From contig CM075940.1 in the NCBI GenBank assembly GCA_038030265.1, positions 4,464,001 through 4,528,000 of the forward strand: DNA of 64,000 bases, written 5' to 3'. The notes under the pieces were generated by a model. That model made no database searches and was not told the DNA's origin. It saw nothing but the letters and a program-made list of their open reading frames with translations. This DNA is from Corythucha ciliata (lineage: Eukaryota > Arthropoda > Insecta > Hemiptera > Tingidae). This document shows, in pieces, positions 47,308-60,600 of the stretch. A program made the position numbers and the translations under genes. Positions within the stretch are counted from its first letter, which is position 1. Each line of letters opens with the position of its first letter.

Positions 47308-47725
47308 TAAGTTGCATGTTCCACCCGTCTGGCTCTTGGCAGACTGTATGTGCGGTATCCCCGACACTGATACAGCTCCTCAAGGTCAGCTGCTGCTCCA
47401 GCTTCTACGATTCCGTATGCGTCTAGATCAAGTTTTAAAATTAGAAGTTTTAGTTCGGAGAATTTTTCCTGCGTCAATCCTCCGGCATTCCAGAAAGCTA
47501 CCCGAAATGCCGAAGTGTTTTCGCCTTGAGAAAGGCGGTTTGCTTGGCCAACGGATGTATTCCGCTGCATTGTGTGGCTTCTAGTGGGCAGCGAAGCTTT
47601 TGGCGAAATTAGTAATCGTTTAGTTCTCCTCTCTGCGGAGAGGATATCCAGGGGGCACGTGAGAAACAGCTTTTCTCGGACGCGATTACAATCACCCCCC
47701 AACTCCATAAAGCCAGCTCCATAAA
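47308..47725 (-). pseudogene. Non-LTR retrotransposon endonuclease N-terminal fragment
   Basis: The minus-strand frame contains FRVAFWNAGGLTQEKFSELK, then LDAYGIVEAGAA and YRTYSLPRARR. This resembles the start of an AP-type endonuclease domain of non-LTR elements (W-N-A-x-G-L, then D-x-x-x-[IV]-x-E-[AT]). Only about 65 residues of the domain remain before the frame runs out at the boundary with the duplicated block. It sits exactly between the two 1.2-kb copies. Confidence 0.75.
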
Positions 47726-48948
47726 GCTCCATAAAACCAGTATTGCGGATTTTTCTTTAAAAAAAAAAAACAACAACACAAAAAAACAAAAATTTACGGA
47801 TGTCTTTTGCTGACAAACCGATTTCGAGGGTCGGCTTAATTTGGAAACCGATTTTGCTGATTTTTCGCACTAAAATCCCATTTTCGCAGGTTCGACACGC
47901 AATATCGTGTGTTTTGACTAGCTCAAATCGTGTTTAGCCCGCTGTGCCATCCAGACTTATAGTGGGAGAGGGCATGCCAGCTTTGTTTACCGTCTCAGGT
48001 CTATAATTTAAAGTTTAGCTTCAAAAGTATCACTTTATATTTATTTGTTCACGGATGGTGGCCGTTTCTGTTAAAATTCAGTCTCTGATGACCGTGAATT
48101 GACGCGATTCTAACATGCAGATCCTGTTATAAGCCTGCAAAAAGGCAATGATGCATCTGATATTTTCACCAGTGAATCTGCCCACAGGCATGGATCCAGT
48201 TTTTCCCAAGAGTAGTTGCAGAGTTTTTTTCCCCGATTTTACTCGTGAATGAGCCCTGTTTTTATAGCCTTGAATTGACGTTTTCCTTAATTTTAGCTTA
48301 AAATGAGTGCTTTTTCTCAATTCTACCTCGAACTAGCCTTTTTGATTTACTATTTCAATCATGGCCAGCACTGGGCATCGCATAACCGTGATTTGGTGCG
48401 TTCCGTCAATTCAGCCGCAAAAGAATAGTTTTTCCTCAATTTAACTTGTGGATGAACGCTATTTCTCAATTTTAGCCACGACAATTCCATCAATCAACAA
48501 AAAACGGTGACAATTTTGCCAATTCATTTTCCCTCAATTTTAGCCACAAATTATTAGTGCTTTTTCCCAATTCTTCTGCCTTGAGCGATTTTTTCCCCCC
48601 TTCAAATTTTAGCATTGAGAAGGTTCACATAATCCGCATGTGAGCGAATTTCATTAATTTTGACTTGGGCGTTGCATCGCGAAACTTTGAAATTGGCGTT
48701 TTCCTCAATATCACTTGCGAACGAACAATTTTCCTTAATTTTAGCCGATAATAAGCACTTTTTCAAAAATGTACGCGCTAAAAGTCGCGCTCTTTCTCAA
48801 TACCCGCAAACTTGCCATGTACATGTATAAAAACGGTCAATTAGAACTTTTTCGCAATGTTTACCGAGATGTTTGCTTGAGAAACCACGAACTGGCGCCT
48901 TCGGAATGAGCTCCATTTTTCAAGTTTAGCCATGAATTTGTGTTCTTC
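47726..48948. repeat. 1.2-kb direct duplication, copy 2
   Basis: Near-identical to 46087-47307. Just before it GCTCCATAAA is present three times in quick succession (about 47702-47735), a possible recombination or slippage point. After 48948 the family A sequence continues without the endonuclease fragment found after copy 1. Confidence 0.95.
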
Positions 48949-49260
48949 CTCAATTTAAGCCATGAATTGGCGTTCTTCCTCAATTTTAGCCGCAAATGAG
49001 TGATTTTTCTCAACTCTACATTGAACGAGCAATTTATTTTGTCAATTTTAGCTGTGAAAAGGGCTCCACATACCATGAATTAGCGCATTTTCTTAATTTG
49101 GTTCCGGGCTTTGCATCATGAAACCGCAAATTGGTGTGTTTTCTGAATTTCAACCACGAATAATGAGATTTGCTATTTCTCAATTTTAGCAGTGAATGGG
49201 TGTTTTTCCTCAGTCTTAGCCGCAAAATATCCTTTTCTGGAGTTCATCCGCGAGCGAGCA
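48949..49260. repeat. Family A ~30-bp repeat array (continuation)
   Basis: Units such as CATGAATTGGCGTTCTTCCT, CAATTTTAGCCGCAAATGAG and TTTTAGCAGTGAATGGGTG continue to about 49260. The sequence then changes to a non-repetitive GC-richer block (49270-49410). Confidence 0.75.
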
Positions 49261-50079
49261 CTTTCTCTCAAGACGTGCGCCCCGCCCTCATCTGTGGATC
49301 CGTGCCTAGCTGGCTGCCCACCCCTTGATCACGGTCTGGCTACGCCCCTGCCGCTAACCAATAACTCGCCAGAGATCACAGATTCACAACAGCCGAAGCG
49401 CGTTCACTAGCCCCCAACATGGCTTCACGATTATGTATCCGAAAGGAAATAAACAAAATTAGTATTTCTATTTGCTGAATAATGCGTAAATTCGGAAATT
49501 TCGGTTTCACGTGTTGTCTCCGAAAAGAAAAAAAAATGTACAGGCTCATTACGTTTTATCAAGTTTTGAGTAAGAAGCAGTAACAGTACCTGTGCCATGC
49601 TTGTTTCTAATATTATAGTCTTTCTATTGTTATTGTTTAAAATTTTGACTCGCCGTTGTTTTATAGAATTTGAGGACTAATCCATCTCACAATCAGGATG
49701 GCCGAATGTTGTGAAATTTAAAAGAGTGAAAGGGATGTCAACCCGTCACCACCCACTAAGTAGAGGAGTCAGTCGCATGCGAGCTCCGTAATGAGTTGTA
49801 CGTAATTTATGATCAGAAGTGCGGAAATAAAGTTATGCGATCAAGTTGTGAATGAGAAAGGGATTCGCGTTTTTCCCCTAAATTTACAACACAAATTTTC
49901 TCTTTAATTTTCCTTAATTCTTCTTTCCGAAATCCATGTCCTCAAAGTGTAATCAGGAGTAACGGACCTAGTACTTACCTCGCTCTTTCTCGAAAGGCCT
50001 GCATCGAACTTGTCTTGGTGAACTCCAAGGCCCCTTGGAGTTCACAAATAGATGACCGAATAAGGCCCAAGCTCAGCAG
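49261..50079. other. Intergenic, no gene
   Basis: No recognised coding sequence. A short self-matching block (CTCCAAGGCCCCTTGGAGTTC at 50021-50041) can form a hairpin. Confidence 0.4.
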
Positions 50080-50293
50080 AACTCCAACCACGGTAAAGTC
50101 CAACCGCAAAAAGCTCTAACCACAGTTGGAACCACCAACCACAGTTCTAACCTCCAACCACAGCAAAGGTTGGACACGTGCAAGACACAGCATACGCCCC
50201 AAACCACAGCAAAGTCCAACTGCAAAAAGCTCTAACGATAGTTAGGTTCAACCACGCAGAAAAAGGAGCAGCCATGCACAGCAAAGGTCCAAC
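50080..50293. repeat. CCAACCACAGC minisatellite
   Basis: Units of CTCCAACCACAG plus CAAAG/TAAAG in variable order recur from 50083 (AACTCCAACCACGGTAAAGTC) to 50293 at about 16-20 bases per unit. The same repeat appears at 26526-26640 and resumes at 51795, so the LINE at 50294-51794 lies inside it. Confidence 0.75.
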
Positions 50294-51794
50294 TAGGATT
50301 GTGCCTTCTTCCCGCCCTGGCTTGATGCCTTGAAAGGCACATGACCAGGATTAAGCCTGACATGACGGCCGGGAAGTGACCCGACACGTGCAAGTCCTGG
50401 TTATCCTCGCTCCACGCCCCGTCAGCCACACCAGCTGGTCAAAGCTGGTGCGTTACCGGTGTGGACCGCTTGGCGGTGGGGAGTTTTACAGATGGTAAAG
50501 AAGGGGCGAGGCGAGAGATACCCGTACGATGAGCGCATGATGCTACGGGCGAGCTGTTGCGTTGAAGACAATTGAGAGCGTCGGTAGAGGTGATTGGTCG
50601 CGGGGGTCTAGTCGTCGGTATTCTGGGTATCCAGTGGCGCGTGTGGTTGGCCGATGTCTGGGCCAGAGTTCCTCTCTGACTGCACCACGCGTTGGCGAAG
50701 CACAAGAAGCGGCGGGCCGAAGACTTACTAGCGACGAGATGAGTTAGATCGGTGGGGATATGCCACTGATCTCGTTTACGATTGTATAACGAGCAGCGGA
50801 GAATGACGTGCTCCGCTGATTCGGCCTCGCCCCCGCATGGGCGCGAGTGGAGCTTTCCATTGAATGAGCCGTGGCCCGAGAGGAGTTGGACGGCAGGATA
50901 ACTTAGAAAGCACCACTTCCAGAGCAAGCGCTCTTGCACGTCAGGAATGATGGCGAAGGTGTGTCGTCCGGTGGTGGCGGTTGCCCATTCCAGTTGCCAT
51001 TGTTGAATAGCAGCGTGATGGCAGGCACGGTGGTAGTCCGCCTCTGAAAGTGTTGCCGGGATGGGGTCAAGCCAAGGCGGTTTGGGCTGATGCGTTTATT
51101 GTAGGGCTCGTGCGCGGATGGCCGTGCGGACGTCAAGGGGAAGGACACCTGCGAGTACATGAAGGGTCAGATGCGCTGTGGTCGTGTACGCTCGAAGGGT
51201 GGCCAGGAGGAAACGTCGCTGTATGGTGCGCACTAGACGCCGGTCAGCCGGCCGAGCTGAAGGCCACCAGACAGCACATGCGTATGACACTTTCGGAACG
51301 AAGACCGCCTTGTAGTAGCGCAGGCGCTTCAAGAAGGTCGGCCCCCGTCCCTTGCCCGAGATAGTCCGGAGGAAGTCACAGCTGCATTGAATTGTACGCG
51401 CGAGGTATGACAGATGCTGGGTGGGCAGTCCTGACCTCATGATAACGACGCCCAGATACCGAAACGGGTGAATGAGCGGCATAGTCGTTCCGTGCTCTGT
51501 TCGTATGAGCCGCTGAGCAGGGAAAAGTTGAGTCCCTCTGAAGATCATGAGTGACGACTTGGCGTAGTTGATGTGAAGGCGACGGGAGGTACACCAAGCC
51601 TCAATCAGTGCATCAACCCGCCGAAATTCCTGTCGGAAAGTGTGATGGTCGTGAGCGGTTATCACTACAGCAAAGTCGTCAACGAAGGCCGTCGCTAGTA
51701 AGCCTGCCATCTCGAGTTCATTTAAGAGTGGAGCGAAACCCAAGGCCCATAGTAGGCATGCTGGTACAGCCCCTTGGGGGCAGCCGCTGGAGAG
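50294..51794 (-). mobile_element. 5'-truncated non-LTR retrotransposon (RT C-terminal half) with 13-bp flank duplication
   Basis: The minus-strand frame from 51800 to 51096 holds SSGCPQGAVPACLLWALGF and FVDDFAVVI (catalytic Y/F-x-D-D box), then HINYAKSSLMIF and FRYLGVVI. After a frame change, 50939-50600 holds LLSGHGSFNGKLHSR and a CGGEAESAEHVILRCSLY gag-knuckle-like C-terminus. This architecture is that of I/R1/jockey-group elements. Upstream RT and endonuclease are missing, as usual for 5' truncation. GCAAAGGTCCAAC is present at both edges (50281-50293, 51795-51807), a plausible target-site duplication, though the host DNA is itself repetitive. Confidence 0.88.
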
Positions 51795-51880
51795 GCAAAG
51801 GTCCAACCACATTAAAGCTCCGACCACAGTTATATCCTCACACTAAGTCCACCAGTGCTAACAGTAGAGCTTCAACCTCA
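51795..51880. repeat. CCAACCACAGC minisatellite, right remainder
   Basis: GTCCAACCACATTAAAGCTC and CGACCACAG units continue the repeat of 50080-50293 on the other side of the inserted LINE. Confidence 0.7.
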
Positions 51881-53330
51881 TTAATACTTTCCTATTATCT
51901 CTTTTCTTCTGCTCCTGAAATCCGGGCCCGGGGATAAAGGACCCAGTACCACGCCATTCTCATCAGACCTGGCTGCAGTGACCAGGCGATGTAATGGGTG
52001 CAATGGGGGGTTTTTACTTGAGCATTAGCCCCTCCCCCCCTCCTCACAAACGTGTCATGCCGAATTATGCAATGACTTACCTTTTTGGTCTCTGTTTGAG
52101 GGCGAGAGTCTGCGGGAGTGCCTAGTTATTTCAACTTACCACGTACTTGAAATACTTGGATTTCACGGAAAATTGGCACACAATTCACGCATGGGTCAAT
52201 AAACAATTGTGTTGAAATTTAAACCCGCTTTGTTGAGGGAAACACGGGAAAACCCAACCGATAAGCTGCACTAGGACCCACGCGTAAATTGTGTGCCAAT
52301 TTTACACAGTGTTCCGTGGCTTTTCGGCACCCCCACGAATTTTCCCGTGGATAGAGGTCACGTGATCCTCAGCCCCAGCTACTCGAAACGCTAATTTTTG
52401 CCACTCTGAGAGGCTCTGACGTACAACCCTGAAGGGTATTTTGGCCAAAACCGCCTGTATTTCTCAATTCAGCATGGTCTCGAATTGCTCAAAACGCTTA
52501 TCTTTGGCCACTTAGGGGCGTCAAGGCCGGAAACGCTAATCATGGTTTAGGTGACTCATTAATCGCTTTCTGGCTCAGACTTTGCGAAAATCACCCCCCT
52601 CCACCAAACACGCCCACCATTTACATTGGCGTCGTGGGGAAACCATGGAGGAAGGAAAAGAGAGGAGGGAGCATAACAAAAGTTGAAAAGGGTGACGCCA
52701 ATTTTCACCAAATTGGTGGTCTCTCAGCCACAACTATTAAGATATAGATAACAGGGCAGGAGTCATGATAAAGTAGTCCTCAGCACAAATACTGGTCGAT
52801 GCGTTCCAGGACTACCAGTATGCGTGTGCTTCACCCCGTTAACTTGATTTTATCTCTATCATTCCCTCCTGTTTCTTCATACTTCCATGGCGGAAACGAC
52901 CGAAATTAAAAAATGGACGAAACGCGTATCTTAACACGGGGAAACCAAAAATTAAAATGGATTTTCAATCAGACACGAGAGGGTTCTCTCCGTGATTCCG
53001 TGATCCGCTTTGGCTGCCCGTTTTCAATGGCAGTGGACAGCGGTCACGCGATCATCAGCCCTTCGAGTCACAGGAAGAGCTTCAACGCCGACGGACCGGG
53101 ACATTCGGTCGAAATAAACAACGAGAACGATCATTTCCGACCAATTGAGATTGGCTTCAATCGGAACACGGTACACCCAAGAGAAATGAAAACAATCCAA
53201 GACTTTTTATATTACACAGATGTTTATATATGTATATGTATAAATACAAAGAAATATTTATCAACGACTGGTACATTAGTGCGCCAGGCAATGCAATTTT
53301 TCACAGTCGTAAGACAAAAATAAAATCCTA
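51881..53330. other. Unclassified dispersed repeats, no gene
   Basis: 52310-52500 and 52910-53110 resemble 44800-45240. A segment near 52830-52890 matches the inverse of 34010-34080. The open plus-strand frame at 52913-53323 reads through this repeat and shows no domain. A near-palindromic pair (GCACACAATTCACGCATGGG at 52179 and CCCACGCGTAAATTGTGTGC at 52278) marks a small foldback. Confidence 0.5.
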
Positions 53331-54615
53331 AGAGGGGATCCCAACACATTTGAGTGTCTATTTCCTTCCAACTAATGTTAGTCAGTTTTGTTTACATAAG
53401 CATAGAAACAGAGACATGTTAAACATTATGACGAGTTCACCTACAAGAAACAGCGTTAATTATATTTCTTCATTTTCTTGCCCTTTCAGCCGACAGCAAA
53501 GCATTTCAACTGCTCTTTTTCTAATCTAAAGCTCGTATCATTAAACTGGTGTCAAAAAGGCAAGGGTTTAATTTTCGTGGTTGCGAACCAAATAGACCAT
53601 AAATAGTGCGTACTAAATGATCCGCGTAAGCTCTGGCTTAAATACAAAGGAATTATTTTTTTATATTAAGAAAACAAACAATTGCTAACAATAATAACGC
53701 TTGCACACTCTCGCAAAGTTGAGTGTTTATTGTTCAAGTGTGGACGGTTCAATTAAATATGTACTTACCTTCGCCAATTCATCATTTTCATTACGTCCCA
53801 CGAATTTATCATTGCGCTATTAAAATGAACACATTTAATTTCATGTTAAAATTTCGTAATGGCAGGAATACTAACTTGAATATTTAAAAGCAGAAATTTT
53901 GAAAATATTATCACATTACAACAAAAATACGCATTTCATAGTGGTACCTTGTAAATTAAAACATGCTTACATCCGGATGATTTCACGAAAAAAGCAAAAT
54001 ATTTTTCAAGTTTTCTGTGATAGTTCTTGATAAAAATAAAGTTCTATACATAAATACATATATATATACTATATTTGTAGTCATAAAACACAAATAATAC
54101 TACTTCGAATAAATAAATCACAGCCTAACTATAAATAACTCACTTATTTTGCTACAACTTGAAAGGTGGGGGAGGAAAACAATACCCACTGAGCATTCTA
54201 TGTTTCAACTAAATAGTAATATACAATTGTTAGTTCATAATATGGGATGCTAACAGCTAAATAGGATGACGGTGGAAGGGATAAAAGGTTTCAGCCTTTA
54301 AAGAAACAACTCAGCGTTTAATGTAAATAAGTTAAATCGTGACCCAGACATAAATTACTTAATAGAATACAATCTTTGTACAAATTATACACAGAAAAAA
54401 AGAGATAAGGATGATAAATTCCCACCCTTGGATTGGACAAAAAGCTTAAGCAACAAATATAAATTAAATTTTCCAAAAAATAGGAAGACCAAGACTCAAG
54501 AAGCAACGAGTGCAGTAAAACTTAAACTTTATTAAGATATGTTTCAAGGTGGAAACGTGCTGACAAGTAAAAATAATCGCAGTCCACGATTATTTTTCAA
54601 ATTGACTTTTGCGAA
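53331..54615. other. AT-rich 3' flank of the MAST gene
   Basis: Lies downstream of the MAST stop codon. It is uniformly AT-rich with no exon-like frame. TTTATT on this strand (AATAAA on the gene strand) occurs at about 54529 and elsewhere, so the 3' UTR probably ends within the first part. Confidence 0.45.
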
Positions 54616-57600
54616 TCACTTATTCCTAGACTGAGCGGGACTGTTTTCCCGAGCTTGCTCTTTCTTAGGCTTCCTAGAAGTAAGGGATGTATTTTTCGCG
54701 GCCACTCGAGGCTTAGTCTTGCTCGTGGCAGTCGGTGACGAGGGTGGAACAGGCGAGTTAACGGAAATATCCGACAGTCTACCAGAAACAATAGGAGACA
54801 AGTCATCTTTGACGGCCGTAGGCGAGTCTTTCTCTTCGGCAATTCTCGGAAGGGGCTGAGACGAGGTCGAGGTCAAAGGCAAATAGTCAGAGTCGGACTC
54901 GTCATGGCACAGATGTTCAGCGTCACACGAGCGACGGTCTTTGTCTTTACGAAGCGGATGTTCCGGTGGCTTGGCTTTGACGGTTTCACTTTCGGTCACT
55001 TTGTGAACGGGGGGAGATTTCGAGGTGATGGTGACGCGAGGTTGAGACGTTATAGTCACTTTGAGGGCGGGGTCACATAGTGGGGAGATGGTCGTGGGAC
55101 AGTTTTTCGTTTTGGTCTCGGCACTTCGTGGATGGAGGCGGTCTGGGGAGAGAGCGCGACGGAGAAGAGGCGAGCCTGGGTCCGAGGATTTTGGACGGTT
55201 GAAACTTTTTTTAGCGGCTGATCCACCCGAGCATCCAGGACTGTAGGACTGAGTCGTATTTGAGCTTCCAGGCTGATGCCCCGTTGGTTGAAGAGCGAGT
55301 GGGCTTGGAGATCGAGTGGGCGATGATGGTACTGGTGATGGTGACGGAGTCCTTGCGAGAGGCGACAATGGAATGTGACCGACTGATTTCCTCCGATTAG
55401 GAGAATGAACGGTTTTGGCTGCAGAATGAAGCTTGTGTTTGAGACCGTGCAGAGTCGACGGACGTTGATAATGAGCCGCGGATGATTGCACAGATGGGCT
55501 TGCGCTTGACGAACTAGAGGAGCTGCCAGATGTATCAGACAAGGAACGCGAGCCAGGGTCAGAAGGGCTCATTAGTAGTTTTGGTGTTGAAGGTGATCTG
55601 GCTACAGAATCAGAGTGCACTCCAAGAGGCCTGGGGAACGACTGGAAACTTCTACTTGGAGTAACTAACGACGGTGACGACACTCCAAGCTGATGAAGTA
55701 ATTTTTGATGGTCAGCACAAATTATCACTCGAAAATACGCGCGAATATTACCTGTTGCATTTCAACAGTAGCTCTTTTACTACTGATCTTTCTAAACAAA
55801 GAAGCTCTCCTCTTTTTATCATTAAAATCCCTCTTTTGCTTCCTTTGCTTCTGCATACACCTGAAAACCACAAAAAATTAGCAACTCGCCCCACCACCCT
55901 TTGGTGGTGCAACCATTTCGCTGTCATTCTGTCCATGACTTTCAACGCCGTTTCCGGCAGTGGATTTCCCTACCCTACACCGTCTGCTCGGCAGTCAGTT
56001 GCTCATTTTCTGATCATCCCAAGCCCCCCCCCCTTTTTCACCATCATGTCGGCCCTCTCATTAACAGGAACAACCTCATACCTATATACATTTTTGGATT
56101 AGAGATTGGACCCCTTCCCCCCTCTCTATACCCCTGACATGGTAACCTTGCAATTTTTATTTTGTTGTAAAAACTCATCCACTGAAAACTCTACAAGAAA
56201 ATCGTCAATTCACCTTTAAAAAATACGCTCGGAAAGTATCTGGCCCATCCAAAAACTGGCACCTCTGATGCCCCCCCCCCCACAGATAGCTTCAGGGTTA
56301 GCGTACGCCGAAAAAGTGCCCAAAACCGGCGAGGTCGTGGCTCTCGTCTGATCGAAATTCTGTTTCCATCTTCCGAGTGCCCGTGTCAAGAAGATACGCG
56401 GTTTCGTTCAATTTCATCAGTTAGCCGAAATTGAGAAGCCCCCCCTTCCCTGGCTTACATTTAAAAAAGTCACGCAAGGGGTTAACTTGTGAGCCTTTCA
56501 CTAAATTTTTTGTCGGTTTTTATCGACAGGTGAATAAGAAAAGTTATGCTTCGGCACGCAAGACACGAAGAGTCATGCGGGTTCGAGTCTAACCTTCCCT
56601 CACAATTAATGTTCACTCGGGCGTTTTGTTGGACTCAAGAGCGGCTTATCGAGCTCTGATCGTGCGTCCATGGCTCTTTCTTGGACTTCAAGGGGTAAGC
56701 CCATCGTTGTTGGTGGGGTCCAGAAAACGTGTCAAAGCGGGGGAAACACACCCTACATCACGGATAGAACCATTTCAACGACTTGTCTGATAAAAAATCT
56801 GTATCGAAATTTCAGATTTCCCATGTCGTAAAACCCCAAATACTCGGTTTCACCCAATTTTAAATTTCCACCAAAAGATCATTTTTTCAGTGTTTTTTGC
56901 TTTTCTTAAAAGGAACTCAGAACTCTTCTAGAAACCCGTTAATTTCACTCCAGAAATCACCTACTCAGCTAAGAAACTGTCATTTCAACCTTAAAATTTG
57001 GATAATCGTATAGAAACGCGGGGGTGGAGTTCGTATTAACCTTCCCACAAGGCTGCGGTGAGCGGTCCATGCCCAAATCCTGCGTGGCGCAGAGGGTAAA
57101 GTGTACCTTGAAAGGACTCCCAGGGTACCGGCCGGCTCCCTGGTGTATTTAGGCTTACCCCGGAATGCCGGAGCTCTACTAGCGGGGGGCCACTTTCCCC
57201 AGATGCTTGTGGAATCGTTTATGGACCCTCAACATCTTCTAAAACAACTAAATACAGATGGCAGGGGGCAGGAGAAACTCCCCTCAGAAAACGTAGCGGG
57301 AACCCAACATGGGCATGGAAGTACTCAGGGGGGAGATAGTCGCGCTGTCCGTGACTACCACAACTGGTTATGTAAACGTGGACAGTTCGCTGTGAGGCAA
57401 TCCTTTGGGACAAACCCCCCGAGGGGGTATTACCTCGCTCGAAGCTATCTGAAGCCCAGAGGAGGAAGTTGGCAGCCAAGGAAAGCATAACCAGAATCCC
57501 TAGGGGTAAGTTTGGCTCGGCAAGGTCCGACACGGGGTAACACGCTGGGGCTCAAGAGGATCTCAGGCCTGACATTATTTTCCATCTACCAGCTTGGTGT

Positions 57601-60600
57601 CGTCCCGAACGCCCTCACTACCCGTGACGGACTTGTTCCCTGTGATAGGCTACCAGTACTTTTCCGGTGTTCGTTTACCCTACCGGGCGGTTCCCTCTGG
57701 CTTCCGAATGCGGGGGGGGGGGCACCATCGGGCCTGAGTAGTATTCCAACATCTGCGATAGTGGGTAGGACCGAAATAAGGCGCACCCTGTGCGCTGGGA
57801 GGTCCGTCATCGGACACACGCGCTTAACAATGGGAGCCGATTACGATCGCGGGGACAAACAACAGGTTAGGAGCTGCCCTGCGTGCGGGGCACTAAGAGG
57901 TGGCATCTCCTACCGCCCCTAACTATTTCATTACCCCTCTCTTACTCGGACTCTTACTTGCCCTCCCCTCCAGAATGCAACAAATTTATCAAAGAAAAGA
58001 GTGTTTACAGTTACCTTTTAGCAAGCTTCGACTGCCACGGCTCTCGTTTCCGACCCCCAGTTCTAATCGACGTATTTTCAAGTGGAGTCGAGCGAAGAGT
58101 CACATGGTCGTTCTTCGACGAGAGGAGCAATTGAAGGACTTGTGTGTGATACAGACCCTGAACCGGTTCACCATTGATATGAGTGATCAAGTCACCCGGT
58201 CGAAGACCCGCCTCGAACGCGGGACTTCCAGACTCAACAGCCATGACAAGGTGGTGCATCGTGTAGAAGTCTGTGTCACCGTAGTAGACACGGATTGTGT
58301 GAACGTTGAAACCAAAACCGGATGGGCCGCGACGGATGATGACGGGTGGTTTGAGACTGTTGACAAGCGGTGAGAGTTCACGGCAGGGTGAATTGTCGCG
58401 TGAGCTAGCCGTGCTAGAGCCTCCAGGTGAATCAATTTGAGGAACTTCATCTGAAAAAAAAAACAAAAAAAAACTCATGTCCATCCATTCCATGGAAAAA
58501 CCTCGGAAAATTATTGTACCTCGATTTGTTGGAATCATTAGCGATAATCCAGAAGCGCTAAAACTTTTGATGACAGCCCTTGATCTATGTTTGGCTATAG
58601 GGAAAACAGGCCCTATCGACATTCTAACGGATGGATTCAGAGTTCCAGGTTGCTGGTGCTGCTCACTGTCAACCCCTTTCTTGGATTTATGCGTCCCAGA
58701 CGATAAATCAGCAATACTCTTATGAAGCCCCATCCTACAATACAACTGTTATAACTGCTAATCAACTCATAAACGTAAAGAAAATAAAAATTATTACACA
58801 GAGCACTCATCCTCAATTGAGATTGAAAATCGGGGTAAAGTCTCTCTATTTTGAAGACGTCGCTTCCTCTGAATCTGTGGGGACACATCATCGCTCTCGG
58901 TTTGAGAGGAATCCGGCGTAGTCGGGTTTCCAGTAAGTGATTCCATCTCATCAACTACATCCACTTCCCTTCGTTCCTCAGAAGTTGTAGCTGAGAGAAA
59001 CGGATCCTCAAATTAAGACGGTTCAAATTCTGTGAGATGGTTAAAATTTTACCTGATGTTGAAGGGTGCGTTTCCGAGGAAGCGTTGCTACTGAAAACTA
59101 TTTTCTTCGCTGAAGTTCGGATTGGAGCAGGTGGAGCATCAGTACCAGAGCTACCACTGCTACTGTTATTACTTTGGTTTAAACTCAAGGTAAGCTTCGA
59201 CTGGACTTTTCTGTACTGAGGAGAAAATGAGGAAAATCCTCCAAGGAGAACAGTCTCTTCGCTTTCGTCTCCACTTAAATCGTGATTGTATCTATCAACT
59301 CGGCCTAAAAATTTCAAGGCTGGGATAACGTTTTTGACTGTGAGTCAAGCGCCTTACTGTCGAAATAACTGGTGTCTTCTTCGTTGTCCAATTGAGGAAC
59401 AAATTCCGCTTTCTGCCTCAGGAGGGAATTCCAGTCGAGTCCTTCAAAATATGGATGCTCTTTAACTTCATGGGATCCTCCAGTTCCTAGCCTATCCCTC
59501 GGGTTTTGTTGAAGAAGGGCCGTAATAATGTCTTTCGCCTCTTCCTGTACTGGCCAGTCGTCGTCATCAGGCCAGTCGATATCATCTGAAAGGAAAATGG
59601 CTGTCAGAGTTTGGGAAAGACCGATGAAAATAGATGAAATACAAACCGTTGACTGTATGAGCAAAAAGCTCTTCGGGTGTATCGCCAAAGAATGGAACCG
59701 TGCCGATTAAAAATTCGTAAAGAATTATACCCATGGACCACCAGTCAACAGGCTTGCCGTAGCCTTGTCTAAAAACCATCATTAATGACATGATAAAGTG
59801 AATAAAATCGATTGGGTTATACCTGAGAATGACCTCTGGGGCTATGTACTCGGGGGTACCAAAAACCTGTTTGTCTGAAAACTGTCTCGTTTCCCGGTCA
59901 ATGTACACCTCGTATAGATTGGTGGCCACTAAAGGAGGAAAATGGATAAGGGAGGTTTTTATAAATAAAACATCGGGATACTTACGTGACATCAGTCCCA
60001 TTTTACTCAAGCCGAAATCAGTGAGTTTGATGTGGCCAAGGGCGGTGATCAGTAAGCTGAAAATGTACGGAGTTAAAGGAATAAAATCTATAAATAGGCT
60101 GTGAGATGTACTTACTTATCAGGTTTCAGGTCACGATGAACAATGCCGTAGCTATGCAAATACTCGACAGCAAGAACTGTTTCAGCGAAATAAAATTTAG
60201 CCATATCCGGCGGGAGAGAGCCAATATTTTTAACTAAAGCTGCGCAGTCTCCTCCTTCGACGTATTCCATAACGAGACAAAGATGTTTCTGTCATGAAAC
60301 ACATATTTGTATACAGAAAGCTGAAATAGCAACACGATGCACGAGTTAACTTACCTTCGTTTCAAAACTGCAATACATGCTGACAACAAACGGGTTATCC
60401 GTGAAACTCATGATGTCGCGCTCAGCGAACACTTGTTCGATTTGATTTCTCAGCATTAAATTGTTTTTAATTATTTTTTTCATTGCGAATCTCTGCCTCG
60501 TATCCTTGTGTCGAACCAAATAGACGGCTCCATAGGCTCCATTTGAAATCAGCTTTACAACATCGAAATCGGCTTCCGACGGAGGCTGCGAGGGGGGGGG

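Noticed and set aside
46087..48948. LTR element (direct repeats flanking an internal domain)
   Set aside because: The internal 418 bases hold only a LINE endonuclease scrap, the repeats contain family A units, and there are no LTR-like ends or primer-binding site.
52913..53323. 136-codon plus-strand gene
   Set aside because: Its first part is the same dispersed repeat seen at 44.8-45.1 kb; no domain is recognised.
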